Of a stretch of DNA of 64,000 nt, positions 10,437-20,814 are shown one piece after another; the stretch's first letter is position 1; every line of letters begins with the position of its first letter. The stretch covers positions 22,664 through 86,663 of the forward strand of contig NMRB01000229.1 of NCBI GenBank assembly GCA_002633025.1, in the 5' to 3' direction. The DNA comes from Notospermus geniculatus. Taxonomy: Eukaryota > Nemertea > Pilidiophora > Heteronemertea > Lineidae. The notes under the pieces were generated by a model. It was not told the origin of the DNA. It did not search any database and saw only the letters and a program-made list of their open reading frames with translations. A program made the position numbers and the translations under genes.

Positions 10437-11409
10437 CAGATAACTAGCTCTAGAGTAGTAAACTTATCATCGGAAACCATAGACATCGCTCCGATGTCCT
10501 TTTCTTGTTATGTATTGAAATAGTTGAAAAAAAAGTGTGGAGATAAAATATTTGAAAAAAATGTAACTTAGGCTGAAATTCTCATTATATATATTTTAAT
10601 GTCCTATAGCGCTTTCATTCCTCTTGGAAATCTTCAGTGGGAATGAACACATATTATTTACATGAGATATATATATATACATGTATATTTTAATAAACAT
10701 GCATCTGTTGTTCCGTATTTACAGATGCGTATACACAAATGCATGGTCTGTGTGAACAGTTCTTCAGCTCACGAAATATCAGTTAACTTAAAGCCACACT
10801 GTATTGAATTCAGAAAGTGCTTGATGTACGTCCTCCGACGTTAGTGTAGTGTAAAATGTACTATGCTCTATGTGGATACATTAGAGCTCTGCCTAATGCT
10901 CAGTCTCCTAACACTTTGATAATACCGTAAAATTCAATACTGTGAGGCTTTAAAGGGGCAAATTATTCAATACCTCATTTCCCAATTTCTGCTGTGATCG
11001 TTGTGAAGACAAATGCAACATTCTGCCAGTGTATGTCAGTGTTTCTCCTCATTGTTTGAGAAACGCTAGCAGCCAGATCGACACGTTTCTCTGTCTGTCC
11101 CCGAAATAGGAAAGTCAACTTCACTCCCAGGACCTAATGTATTTCTGGAGATGGTTGGTAACACAAATGTCCCTGCTGCCAGTGCGTCTTTTAGCATATC
11201 ATGTAAGATCGAGANTTAATATGAGGATTTTTTGTGCATACGGGGCGGGTAATGGAATTCTTAGATTTATATTGTACAATCGACACTTAAGTAAACAGCC
11301 CCTTCATACCCTTTTGTAAAAGGATTCAGTTCTTGTTGTTGTTAATTAACTTTATTGAAACAAAAATAATTTGGTACATGAAATTAAATGTTCTGGGCAG
11401 GGCTGTTAC

Positions 11410-11646
11410 TTAGAACAGCATTGATGCCCAGATAACAAAAATTAATGGGAACATAAATTTGGCCGAAAGACATGGCATGAGAAATAAAAGAACAAAAGAC
11501 GGGTGAAGTGAGGACAGGTTCAGTTCTTCACGCACTTTCTTCCGCATGCTGTCTCGGTTGTTTCGCATAAAGTCCATTATATTGCCAGAATACTCGAAAA
11601 TTTTTGACCATGCAACGCAAAGTGTGTCCACTTCATGACGCTCCAC
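11410..11646 (-). CDS. unidentified open frame with hydrophobic C-terminus
   Basis: A minus-strand frame of about 78 codons ends at a TAA. It shows a polar, helix-like first half (MRNNRDSMRKKVREEL) and a hydrophobic tail of about 30 residues. I do not recognise it, see no upstream ATG beyond a GTG-type opening, and its length is near chance. It could be a terminal exon of an antisense gene or noise. It ends just short of the CCP exon at 11660. Confidence 0.2.
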   Translation of the reverse strand: MERHEVDTLCVAWSKIFEYSGNIMDFMRNNRDSMRKKVREELNLSSLHPSFVLLFLMPCLSAKFMFPLIFVIWASMLF

Positions 11647-11659
11647 CTTTTACATTTAG

Positions 11660-11875
11660 ATCCGTACAAAGATGTCTGTTGTTCCCCATTTGCGGCTGTG
11701 AGGGACGGATCAGAAAAGATAGTGGAGGGATCCACGTGTGGCAGTGGTGTGGGCTACGCGGCTCGTACCAAACTGAAGATAGAATGTAAGGCAGATTACA
11801 ACAGAGAGGGTGCCGAATTCCTCTATTGTCTGAATGATGGCACATGGTCACATCCTCCTCCAGGGTGTCGGCAAG
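11660..11875 (+). CDS. CCP-like exon with six cysteines
   Basis: 216 bp (72 codons), acceptor TTTACATTTAG (ending 11659), donor CAAG|GTAAGG (11875/11876), phase 1 at both ends. The cysteine pattern is Cys-Cys, STCG, IEC, LYC, GCR. The last three positions with the NDGTW segment give a standard CCP Cys2-Cys3-Trp-Cys4 arrangement. The additional pair near the N-terminus would allow a third disulphide, unusual for a CCP. Start and end phases match its neighbours, so it can be spliced into the same reading frame. Confidence 0.8.
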
Positions 11876-12327
11876 GTAAGGTGGTTTTAGTCGGGTACCG
11901 TCGTGCCGATTTACTGGCCGCGATGCCACTCCGTAAGAGAACATTGGGGGAATCAAGAATCAAGACGAACCACAATCATTATCTACATCGATATGACTTC
12001 CCGAAGTTAGTATGCAGATATGTCAGCATGGGCTGAGCCACTGGAATGATTCCACCCTGTTCAATTGCATTTATAAAGGATGTTTCAAAATAACACTGTG
12101 TGCCCTGTTTATCTTGCATGAGTCAACCTGTATAACACCGAATTGGGTGCTTTGTGTTGTACATTGATGCAGGATGGCCACTACTATCATTTCCTGAGGA
12201 GAACCGCCAGTTTAGAATGAATATTAGTTCCTTCAGCAAATGAAACTACGTTGTCTTAGGAATATTCTGACATTGGTTTTATTTGAGTAAATTTTTTTGC
12301 ACTTTCTTCCGGTTAAGGACCACTGTG

Positions 12328-12470
12328 TACGATAGAGGGCAGTACATCGTAACCTGGTCGTATACGATGGATGCCTTTTGTGTGGGAAACTGATCAGGCC
12401 TGAATGTATCTTTCATGTCAAGAGTTTTAACCACTAGTGATACCTATTGAGAGAGAGGGTTATGATCCTT
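12328..12470 (+). repeat. dispersed ACGATAGAGGGCAG repeat, copy 1
   Basis: About 145 bp shared with 20671-20814: CGATAGAGGGCAG, ATCGTAACC, TGTGGGAAACTGATCAGG, TTTTAACCACTAGTG. A short fragment is at 13440-13468. Its right end lies about 15 bp from the next exon acceptor, so the branch-point region of that exon is probably repeat-derived. Confidence 0.65.
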
Positions 12471-12485
12471 ATTCCCTTTCTGCAG

Positions 12486-12680
12486 AGGCGTGCCAAGATT
12501 TACCAGTCGTGAAGAACGGAGTCTTCCATAAACGCTTTCGAGGGACAAACGACCAGGCGAAGGTACAAATGAAATGTCTGCCTGGGTACCAACGCCTTAC
12601 CGGAAGTGACGTCTGGAAATGCGTCAGCAGCAATTGGGTCTTATCGTCGCCCAATCAGTTACCAATAAGATGCGAGAAAG
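12486..12680 (+). CDS. canonical CCP/sushi exon
   Basis: 195 bp (65 codons), acceptor TTCCCTTTCTGCAG (ending 12485), donor GAAAG|GTATGG (12680/12681), phase 1 at both ends. The module is textbook: Cys1 in ACQDLPVVKNG, Cys2 in MKCLPGYQ, Cys3 in WKCVSSNW, Cys4 in IRCEK, with the Gly-Tyr after Cys2 and the Trp before Cys4. This is the best single piece of evidence for the CCP gene. The intron upstream is only about 0.6 kb, the shortest convincing one in the gene. Confidence 0.9.
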
Positions 12681-14018
12681 GTATGGGAAGTTTTTGCCAC
12701 TTCACGACCGTTTGAAGAGGATTTTATTCTCAATTTTAATGAGCTGTGAGGTCCCATGCGCTGCTGACACCAAGCGGTAACAACTGGAAAAATAAGGCGC
12801 CAGGCCCTTCCTCTTTATACCTATTTAGCATGAACTTACAATAGGCCGTAAATCCATGTGTACGCCCATATCAAAGTTTCAGGCCATTTTTAGGACAGTA
12901 GAAGACTATCTTAAAAAATCGTTCTGTAGTGGTGTACAGGGATCTCTCACTAAGCTAAAGTCGATTGCTTCATGAAGAATCAGTTTGCCAATATTTCTAA
13001 TTATCGGCACCCGTTTCGAGTTGGCCTACACAATGAAATACAATAAAATGTACCTCCCATTCACACAAATTATTAAGGGCGAACAGTGCCAAAAGAGGAA
13101 TGAATTTCTATTGAAAGCAGGCCTAAATTCAAAAATCACCGTTTATTCTTGACGGATCAGGAAAAGCTTCTGTAACTTTTTAGCGTCACTTCTTACCTAA
13201 TCAAGGTTGAATCTGCGGGGAGAATACTTGTTTCTGTACTTCTAATTTAGTGCTCGCGTTCTTCGACCTCAAACCGCAAGCTAACCACAACGTGTGCCAT
13301 ATATGGTCATCGCGCAACACGAGAAAGACATGTACACGAAGCGTGACTTGGATTTGAAGTAGGCCACAATAATATTGTACGCTTACATTCTGTGAGAATG
13401 ACACCTTGTGGAATAATGCGCCTGGCTATGAATGGGGATCGTATAGAGGGCAGCACGTCGTAACCACGGGTCTATTAGACCCGCGCTTTTAACAGGTGTA
13501 AACAGAAAAAGTCCGGGTGAGACGCGGGTTTTTATGTAGTGTAAACAGGGCTATTATCTTACCAGGGGCCTTATTCACAAAGCTCTTTTAACATGCACCG
13601 TTAAGAATTCGCAACATTCCAAGAGCTATTGTGTGTCAACCATTGAACAATGGTTAGGAGGACACTATGAATGCGCAACTCTAGGTATGCTTTGTGAGGT
13701 TACTAAAGACCGACAGTAGGTATGGTTAGGTTTTGTATCTCACGACGGCCGACGTATTAACCGTTGTCCTTTAGGCAACGTCTTGCATTCATGCTCGAAA
13801 GACTTCAAATCTATCTACATGTATTTGAATTGTCTAAGTTACCAATTAGGCATGGAGAGAGTTGCTATATATAAAATAATGAGTTGAAGCATGTTATCTT
13901 ACCTGACGAAGGGTTAGTCACGCTATAACAGCACGTTGAACTCCTCAAGTGATGAAAGTGTGGCGGCCACTTTTGTTTCGATATAGTATCAGTCCAGCCT
14001 CGGTATTACCACTGGTTA
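12681..14018 (+). other. intron sequence
   Basis: No exon seen. 13468-13551 is the right end of a GTGTAAACA-type MITE (AACAGGTGTAAACAGAAAAA, then CGCGGGTTTTTATGTAGTG) without its left half. About 13564 starts a GGGGCCTTATTCACAAAG end resembling the element at 7565. Confidence 0.5.
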
Positions 14019-14577
14019 TATCGGGTGGCCCCAAAAAACGACCCCCCCCCCCTAAGGATTTTCCAATAAATTTAACACTATACAAGCTGCACTCTTGATA
14101 TTTTAGACATGCAAATATATGGATATTACCAATCTGTTGTAAAAAATTCAGCCCTAAATATCAAACAGTTTTGACATGAGGCAAAAAATTTGATGCCGGA
14201 CTGAAACAAATGTCGGGAGACGCAAAACGTATCACATTGAAATTGAACACCGTGGATTTCATTGACCACCAAATGGAATTTTCTGAAATTTTACCTGCAT
14301 AAAGAAGGTGGTCTTCTCTGTTTTACAAGTTTCAATTTTGTACTTTAAAGGGTTAGTGTGCTAGCAGAGCAAAAAAGGTATCAGGTACCGAAAACTCCAA
14401 TTCCCACACCCGTAGGTGCAGTGACAGTGCAATTTTCGGTACCAGATTCTATTTTCGCTGTATCAAACTATCTGTTCGTGGTAAGAACGTGACATTTGTA
14501 CCATGGACGCAGAAAGTCCTGTAGATAATGCAGGTGAAATTTCAGAAAATTCCGTCAGATGGTATGAAGCATATGAA

Positions 14578-15433
14578 GGCCCGTATGCACCAATACGGCT
14601 TAAGCCGAAATTGAGCTTAAGTCTAACTTAAGTTGGAACTAAACTTGAAGTCGGTATGCACCAACTAAAGCTAAGCTTCAAGTCTGGCTTAAACTCCGCA
14701 AAAACTTAAACCACGTCGGAGGGTGGTTTAAGTTCGGGATTAACTCGTACACCTCGAATTTGAAGACGTGCCATCAACAGGCGCAGATCCAAAAGGGGGC
14801 GCCGGGCGCTTGCCTCCCCTTTTAACCCCCAAATCGGTAAAACCAATCGTGAAATTCTGGAATTTGGCGCAAATTTCACTGTCCTAGTACAGGGTACCCC
14901 GCTTTTCCCAAATCCTGGGTCCGCTCCTGCCATCAATGCGAACATGGAGGTTATGGACGCTCTTGATCCATTGCACCGGGTGAAGTATCCAGGAGTAATC
15001 CGGGACCGGAATAACCGGAATATCCCGATGAAGAATTTCACAAACGCTTTCGTTTTGCCAAGGAAGAATATCCTCCAAATCTTGCAGTTGATTGAGCGCG
15101 AGATAGGCCTATCTCCAAATTCTGACGAGAAATTTGCGTTGTTTCACAACTGTGAGCCTGATAGTGAAACGTGTGTTGCCTACAACACGCCTAGCTGATC
15201 CGTTACGAGTCAAGGCTTAAGTTTAAGTTGAATAATAACTCAAATGAACTGCGAGCTTAACAGTGAAAGCTGTAACGCGTCAAGGCTTAAGTTATAGCTA
15301 TACTAATCGTAAGTTAAGAAATAACTCAAATGGGCTGCGGCTCAAGTTGGGATAAGCGGAATTTCAGCTTAAGTTAAAGATCAGCTTAGCTGGAGTTAAG
15401 ATAAAACTTAGCCTGAACTGGTGCATACGGGCC
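14578..15433. mobile_element. PIF/Harbinger-like element, 3-bp TSD GAA
   Basis: TIRs GGCCCGTATGCACCA at both ends, flanked by GAA (14575-14577 and 15434-15436). Subterminal regions are full of CTTAAG/TTAAGCT words. It carries a fragment (14944-15198, plus) whose product includes NFTNAFVLPRKNILQILQLI, resembling the N-terminal part of Harbinger transposases. It inserted into the 14019-15676 element and was itself hit by the MITE at 14778-14929. Confidence 0.75.
14778..14929 (-). mobile_element. hAT-like MITE with 8-bp TSD GCCATCAA
   Basis: Ends CAGGCGCAGATCC and CAGGAGCGGACCC (inverted) are flanked by identical GCCATCAA octamers (14770-14777, 14930-14937). The 8-bp duplication and CAGG start fit the hAT superfamily. 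A relative in the other orientation is at 50920-51094. Confidence 0.8.
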
Positions 15434-15856
15434 GAAGTGTTTAAGTTTGATGTGATCCCCGCATGCCATTTATTTCACTCCGGCATCAAATTTTTGGACA
15501 TATAATTTTGATTTTTTCATCGTGTCAAAACCGTTCAATATTTAGTGCTGAAACCTTTACAATAGATGGATAATATCCGTATATTTGCATGTCTAAAATA
15601 TCAAGGGCCCAGCTTTTATAGTATTGAAATTATGGAAAAATCCTTAGGGGGGTCAGTTTTTCTGGGCCACCCGATATATGGGTTGGACAGGACACCAGTC
15701 TTATCATGGTGGGGAGGGGGAAAGAGTCACCTCATGCACACTGTGGGACTTTAAGTAGGCTCCACCTCCTTTTGGCGTTCTGCGGAAACATCGTGTTGGA
15801 GCAAATCTGAACCGAGATTTAGGACACTCGAGTACCCAGCTTTTCGGAAAACTCAT

Positions 15857-16177
15857 GTAACCCTTAGAGCGCCGTTACCAAGTGCACTCGGTATGGCAAA
15901 ACCTCTCCCAGGGACCGAGTTTTTTCAAGAAAAAATGAGATCCGCAACTTCAAACTCCCAGAAAACACTTTGGAAAAATGCGACTGCCCAGATCGTTACC
16001 GAGTATACTCGGGACTCACTAACGCCATGTTACCACGCAGACAGTGAACTATACTACTTACAGGATAATGTATACCCTTACTACAAGATCGGGTTGGTGA
16101 GTCATGTGATCCCGAGTATACTTGGTAGCGGTCCCTGAGAAGATATTCGTTAAAAAACTTGGCGCTCTAAAGGGTAA
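15857..16177. mobile_element. MITE, TIR TAACCCTTAGAGCGCC
   Basis: About 320 bp bounded by TAACCCTTAGAGCGCC and GGCGCTCTAAAGGGTAA. Internal inverted ACCGAGTATACTCGGGA-type words. No ORF. Confidence 0.65.
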
Positions 16178-16310
16178 AGCACCTTAGCAGCTGTTGCCAG
16201 AAAAAGTTTTTTTGGCAACATGAGTTCTCACATATCATTCACAAAAATCACATTTTTCGTGTATATTTATTCTGGAATATTATAGCCTAGTTTTCGGTAT
16301 TTTTTTCCAG

Positions 16311-16573
16311 GTTACTGTCGTGGAGTCCCCGATGGATCATCAAGCGACATAAGTTGTAGAGTGATTTTTGAGGGACAGAATGTCACTGATAATCCGTTGT
16401 TCAGTGGCGGCATAGGAGACGTAACTTACTACATGTCTGGCGCCACCATTGTCAAGATATGCAACAACAACGCATTCGGCTGGGAATGTACAGGTCCCGG
16501 TGATTGGAAAACATTCAGTAGGTTAACCCGCTCACTACCTATCAGCTGTAAACGAACCGCAAAAACTTCGTAG
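16311..16573 (+). CDS. CCP-like exon, 3' end unclear (possibly terminal)
   Basis: Acceptor TTTTTTTCCAG (ending 16310), phase 1. The product has YCRGVPDG (Cys1), ISCRV (Cys2-like), a long insert, ICNNNAFGWEC (Cys3) and PISCKR (Cys4). Several ends are possible. AGTAG|GTTAAC at 16521 would remove Cys4 and give phase 2. T|GTAAAC at 16547 keeps phase 1 but splits the Cys4 codon. Reading on reaches TAG at 16571, making this a terminal exon with a nine-residue tail after Cys4. I therefore give the full open extent. It is longer between Cys2 and Cys3 than a normal CCP. Confidence 0.6.
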
Positions 16574-16735
16574 GGCCTACAGGGTTGACGACGAGAAATT
16601 AGATGACGCCACTACTGAAACACGGAAAATCAAGTACGCGCATCGGCACAGTGGTCATCGCACTTCGGTTTCCAAGTTTTAGCCCTGGTTTATTTTTAGG
16701 CCGGGTTTATTTGGCAAGCATGCTTGCCAGCAGTT

Positions 16736-17424
16736 CACTTTTTCGTCCCTATTTTGCAAGCATGCTTGCCATCTAATGCTGAAAAATGTCCCTACGTGGC
16801 AAACATGTCACGCCCCCTAACATGCCTAATGAATATTAATAAGGATATGTGTTTGTCATTATTCAGGCAAGTGATTACATATATTTGGCAAGTAAAAATG
16901 CTTGCCCAATACAGAAATTGGTCTTAGATGGTAAGCAAAACATTTGACCACCGGTCATCATGGGCCAATGAAACCCTCAAGGCTGATAGATGTCTCGGTA
17001 GCTCGCCGGCTAGTTAGCTCACTCGTGAGCTATAGCCATCACCTGGCGTCCGTCGTCCGTCGTCGTCGTCGTCCGTCGTCGTCCGTTAGCAGGGCACGTT
17101 TTGTAACCGCTGGGGCTATTGACCTGAAACTTGGTACACATAATCACTTTTTCGTCCCTATTTTGCAAGCATGCTTGCCATCTAATGCTGAAAAATGTCC
17201 CTACGTGGCAAACATGTCACGCCCCCTAACATGCCAAATGAATATTAATAAGGATATGTGTTTGTCATTATTCAGGCAAGTGATTACATGTATTTGGCAA
17301 GTAAAAATGCTTGCCCAATACAGAAATTGGTCTTAGATGGTAAGCAAAACATTTGACCACCGGTCATCATGAGCCAATGAAACCCTCAAGGCTGATAGAT
17401 GTCTCGGTAGCTCGCCGGCTAGTT
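16736..17424 (+). repeat. direct duplication of 280 bp around an AGCTCAC repeat
   Basis: 16736-17015 and 17145-17424 are nearly identical (period 409 bp), sharing TTGCAAGCATGCTTGCCATC, CACGCCCCCTAACATGCC and AGCTCGCCGGCTAGTT. Between them, 17013-17144 is an AGCTCACTCGTGAGCT repeat with a CCGTCGTCGTCGTCGTCC tract. The copies differ at only a few bases, so the duplication is recent. Confidence 0.8.
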
Positions 17425-17432
17425 TTTGCATA

Positions 17433-18426
17433 GTACCGTCAACCGGGGTGACTTTGAAAGGTTTTGAGGTGTCTCGTTTGATTTACCTAAAGGTTGTAAG
17501 TGATAGAAGTACATGAGCCATAAAAAACTGAGGAGACTAGTGGAGGCAACAAAGATTTTAACACTCTTTACCATTGGAAGCAAGTTGGTAGAAATGGTAT
17601 CAATTTGTATGCACCTTTCAAAGTCAGCACCCATTGTTGTGACATAGAAAGCTTTCCCAAAAACAGGGGGAGAAAGTTAAAGAAAATGCACGAATCTTGA
17701 AAATTTTCAGGTTTCTGCGAAAAATAATTTCTATAGAAATTAAAAATAAAGTCTATTTTACCATTCAATCTTGAAAGGGCCAAATGCATCACATAGTGCG
17801 TGGCCTGGAATGAGTTAACTTAGTGAAAGTACAGATATGTAGCCTAATATGATGAGACAGATGGGGAATACTCTCTTTTACACATTAAGAGGTCAGTCCT
17901 GGAAAACAGCCGATGGTGTAGATGAATTATGATTGACATGCAGGTCATGTGGGTAAATTCCGATCTCCTATTGGCCATGACTGTGGTAGGAGTGCTCTTA
18001 ACTTTTTGACATGTTTGAGGTGGGCAGAAATGCGATTCCCCTCACAAATCCAATAGACCATACACTTTTATGAGGGGTGGTTGATGTTTTCTGAAAGCCA
18101 AATGCATGTCATTTTCAGGTTCGTTTTCCTAATACCAGACAAAGCATTTCATGTTGTGATCGTTCCCCCTGTGAACCAGGAAACTGAACCTGAAAATGAC
18201 ACTCGGATCTTCACACCTCAGAAAGTTCCTACCACAGTCATGGCCAATAGAAGAACGGAATTTATCCACATGACGCGTCAATCATAATTCATGTACACCG
18301 TGGGTAGTTCTTCAGGACTGACCTCTTAATATATACATGAATCCACGTATCACACATGCAATAGATAGATTTGAATCATTTTTATGGCCAGCTTTCAAAG
18401 TCACCCCTCACCCCGGTTTACGGTAC
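17433..18426. mobile_element. TIR element with TA flanks, TIR GTACCGTMAACCGGGGTGA
   Basis: The left end GTACCGTCAACCGGGGTGAC and the right inverse (from GGTTTACGGTAC) are flanked by TA. CTTTGAAAG follows the left end, and CTTTCAAAG lies inside the right. It hosts the insertion at 17885-18329. The remaining internal sequence shows no transposase. Confidence 0.65.
17885..18329. mobile_element. TTAA-flanked foldback MITE (piggyBac-like target)
   Basis: TTAA at both ends, then inverted GAGGTCAGTCCTG arms about 115 bp long, sharing TGAATTATGATTGAC and TATTGGCCATGACTGTGGTA. Nested within the TA-flanked element. No ORF. Confidence 0.75.
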
Positions 18427-18571
18427 TAGAGCGGGTATGAAAGCTGTAATGGAAGCGCAGCTTGCATTGTGTGATCCCAACCAGTAGCCAATGTATAGTC
18501 TTTGTTTTACAATTTGTTCAGTTGCAAGTTCATTATTTTACCTCCTATCGTGAAATTTCTATCCATTACAG

Positions 18572-18739
18572 ACCTCTGCGGAGAATTAGGCCAAAATGCA
18601 GTTGGTGTTCAGTATCCTGAACACTCTGGCTATACGGTTCAACGTGTGAAGGCCTTCCCGCTCGGAACACCTGCCCTAGAAACTGGAGGGGGAAGGAGGC
18701 AATGGGTGTGCAACAAAGAAGGCCAGTGGAACGAAACGA
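18572..18739 (+). CDS. CCP-like half-module exon
   Basis: 168 bp (56 codons), acceptor ATCCATTACAG (ending 18571), donor ACGA|GTAAGC (18739/18740), phase 1 at both ends. The product has one Cys near the start (LCGELG) and another followed by the C-terminal CCP signature WVCNKEGQWNE; the expected final Cys would have to come from the next exon. It is the last exon of this gene I can see; the gene presumably continues beyond the window or through exons too divergent to spot. Confidence 0.65.
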
Positions 18740-18939
18740 GTAAGCAATTTAGCTTCTGAGGACATGAATTTGCTGTCACAGTCCACTCCATCCACACTGC
18801 TGACGTTTCGATGTATAAAACATAAATCCAATGGTGGTGTCCTGGCTCGTTGCCACATTCAGGCAGTGACAGGCCTGGATCTGGAGCGGAGCAAGGCATT
18901 TTGCACATTCGGAAGTTCCGAAGGCAACTGCTCGGCAAT

Positions 18940-20580
18940 TTCCGTAGACATTCGCATTTCCGCTCGGACACAATTCCAAGGCAGCCATCTTGAATGCGCA
19001 ACGATTTCAACGCGTTTCTGGGGGTTTGGATGCGGTCGCCTCATCACACCCTGCGCATGAACGAAATAGGCCACAGAAAAACGTTGCATTATTGATCAAT
19101 AATTGGCAGATTGGCTGAGATATCGGTAAGTTTATATATATTATATGCCTCAACTTATCCAGCAAATAAGGTTGAACATCTTAAAGCTGAACTTAATAGA
19201 TAAAAACAGCCTCTGGGGTGTTTTAAAAAAAGACAGCCACGCCACTGCGCGGCTTTCGTTGGAAATACAAACAACCATCCGCCATGTTTCGAACAGCCAC
19301 CGAATATCAATGGCTACACCAAACCTATCCAGGGGGCGCTCATAAAGTTTCGGACTTTCGAAGCGTCGACATCATGGATACCGAATGTACGTACACGAGA
19401 CACCTGACAGAGATACATGTACCGGTAGATGTACATCATGCACATGTCTGCTTCACACCGCTATGTACATGCTGAACACTATAGGCCTAAATCCTCAACA
19501 GCAGCCAAAATCCTCAAAATCCTCAACAGCAGCCAACCACTCATCAGGCGTAGCCTACCTGGTAGATAACGGAAAATAATAGACCCACAACCGTGCCTCA
19601 CCGGGTTGTGGCCGTTTTTGCTCTAGATGTACCTATCATGCCTAGCGATGTAAGCCTATGTCCCCGTAAATTGTAGGCCTACTATGTAAGAAGCACCCCA
19701 AATAATCGGAATAGGCCTACGGGAATGACGCTAAAGTCTTCAACTTACCTTGTAGGCTAAAATTAGTGAAAAAAAGCTAAATATTCCCCAAGTCATGCTC
19801 GGACGTCCCATTCCACGCACACACATTCCATTCTGTCCACCATATTTAGGCCCTGCGTCACTTGACATGCTCCGATGAAAGCATGTACCTATTCCCTTCC
19901 GTCGTGAGAACAATAGCGCTTTCCCCTGTGGCCCTGCCCACATTGTAGGCCTATTTACAATTGCCCGAGATTGGGTAACCGATAAGGGCCTTACACATGC
20001 GCAATGTAGGCCTGATCGGAACATGCCCACTAGACTGTACAAGAATGTGCAGCATGGTGGTCTCGATTCATGAATGGAAGGCTTGCCGCATTTTGTCTCG
20101 CTTTTTATCGATTCCGTCATTCTCATGGATACTAAAGTTAGTGGATAAACTTGGAAGTATGTGATATTCGTGTTTATTCACTGCGTCTAGGGTGTGTATA
20201 ATCGTTTTCCCGGCCCAAAATCAGTGTGTGCCTACGCTTCTACATTTTGTACTTTACTGTCGCGACCTCCATTGTGGGACGTGCGGAGATGTTGGCGCTT
20301 CGAAAGTCCGAAACTTTATGAGCGCCCCCTGGATAGGTTTGGTGTAGCCATTGATATTCGGTGGCTGTTCGAAACATGGCGGATGGTTGTTTGTATTTCC
20401 AACGAAAGCCGCGCAGTGGCGTGGCTGTCTTTTTTAAAACACCCCAGAGGCTGTTTTTATCTAGTAAGTTCAGCTTTAACAGGCCAGAATTCGGCAAAAA
20501 TAGTCCACGGTCGGTCACGTGGGTTTATTGATGAACAATATGGCTGCCTTGGACTTGTGTCCGAGGTGAAATGCGCCGCC
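18940..20580. repeat. large foldback: inverted arms around a 0.9-kb centre
   Basis: 19179-19370 and 20287-20479 are inverse copies about 190 bp long and almost identical (AAAACAGCCTCTGGGGTGTT, ATCCAGGGGGCGCTCATAAA). Outside them, 18954-18991 and 20541-20575 are also inverse (CTCGGACACAA, CCAAGGCAGCC). The centre (19371-20286) has no recognisable gene. It could be a foldback transposon or an inverted duplication. Confidence 0.7.
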
Positions 20581-20670
20581 CAGTGGACAGATAAGCAGTT
20601 CGCCTCAGGTCGTTCCGAATGGTGTTTTGCATTGTCTATTTCGCCAGTAGTGAGGGTAATGGGGATGATA

Positions 20671-20814
20671 ACTACGATAGAGGGCAGCACATCGTAACCA
20701 GGTCCGATACAAATGGACACCATTTGCGTGGGAAACTAATCAGGACCAGGATGTCCCTTTCATTTCAATAGTTTTAACCACTAGTGGCACCTATTGAGGA
20801 AGTGGGTCATGGTC
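20671..20814 (+). repeat. dispersed ACGATAGAGGGCAG repeat, copy 2
   Basis: Same family and orientation as 12328-12470. Confidence 0.65.

Larger units (their letters stand above)
9021..11409 (+). other. intron sequence with short motifs
   Basis: No exon with a domain signature seen over 2.4 kb. It holds a 13-bp perfect hairpin (10115-10143), two AGGTCA clusters (10274-10298, 10418-10436) and AT-rich microsatellite (about 10660-10690). Ambiguous bases occur at about 9588 and 11215. Confidence 0.5.
14019..15676. mobile_element. foldback TIR element with TA target duplication, host of nested insertions
   Basis: Arms of roughly 200-230 bp starting TATCGGGTGGCCC are inverted at both ends (14019 onward and about 15440-15676), flanked by TA on each side. 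The arms share TAAGGATTTT, ATTTTAGACATGCAAATATA and AAATTTGATGCCGGA. TA duplication suggests a Tc1/mariner-like integration, but no transposase is present. The middle is occupied by the element at 14578-15433. Confidence 0.7.

Noticed and set aside
16736-17424. Short LTR retrotransposon
   Set aside because: The direct repeats lack TG...CA ends, PBS, PPT and target duplication; the insert is a known dispersed repeat.
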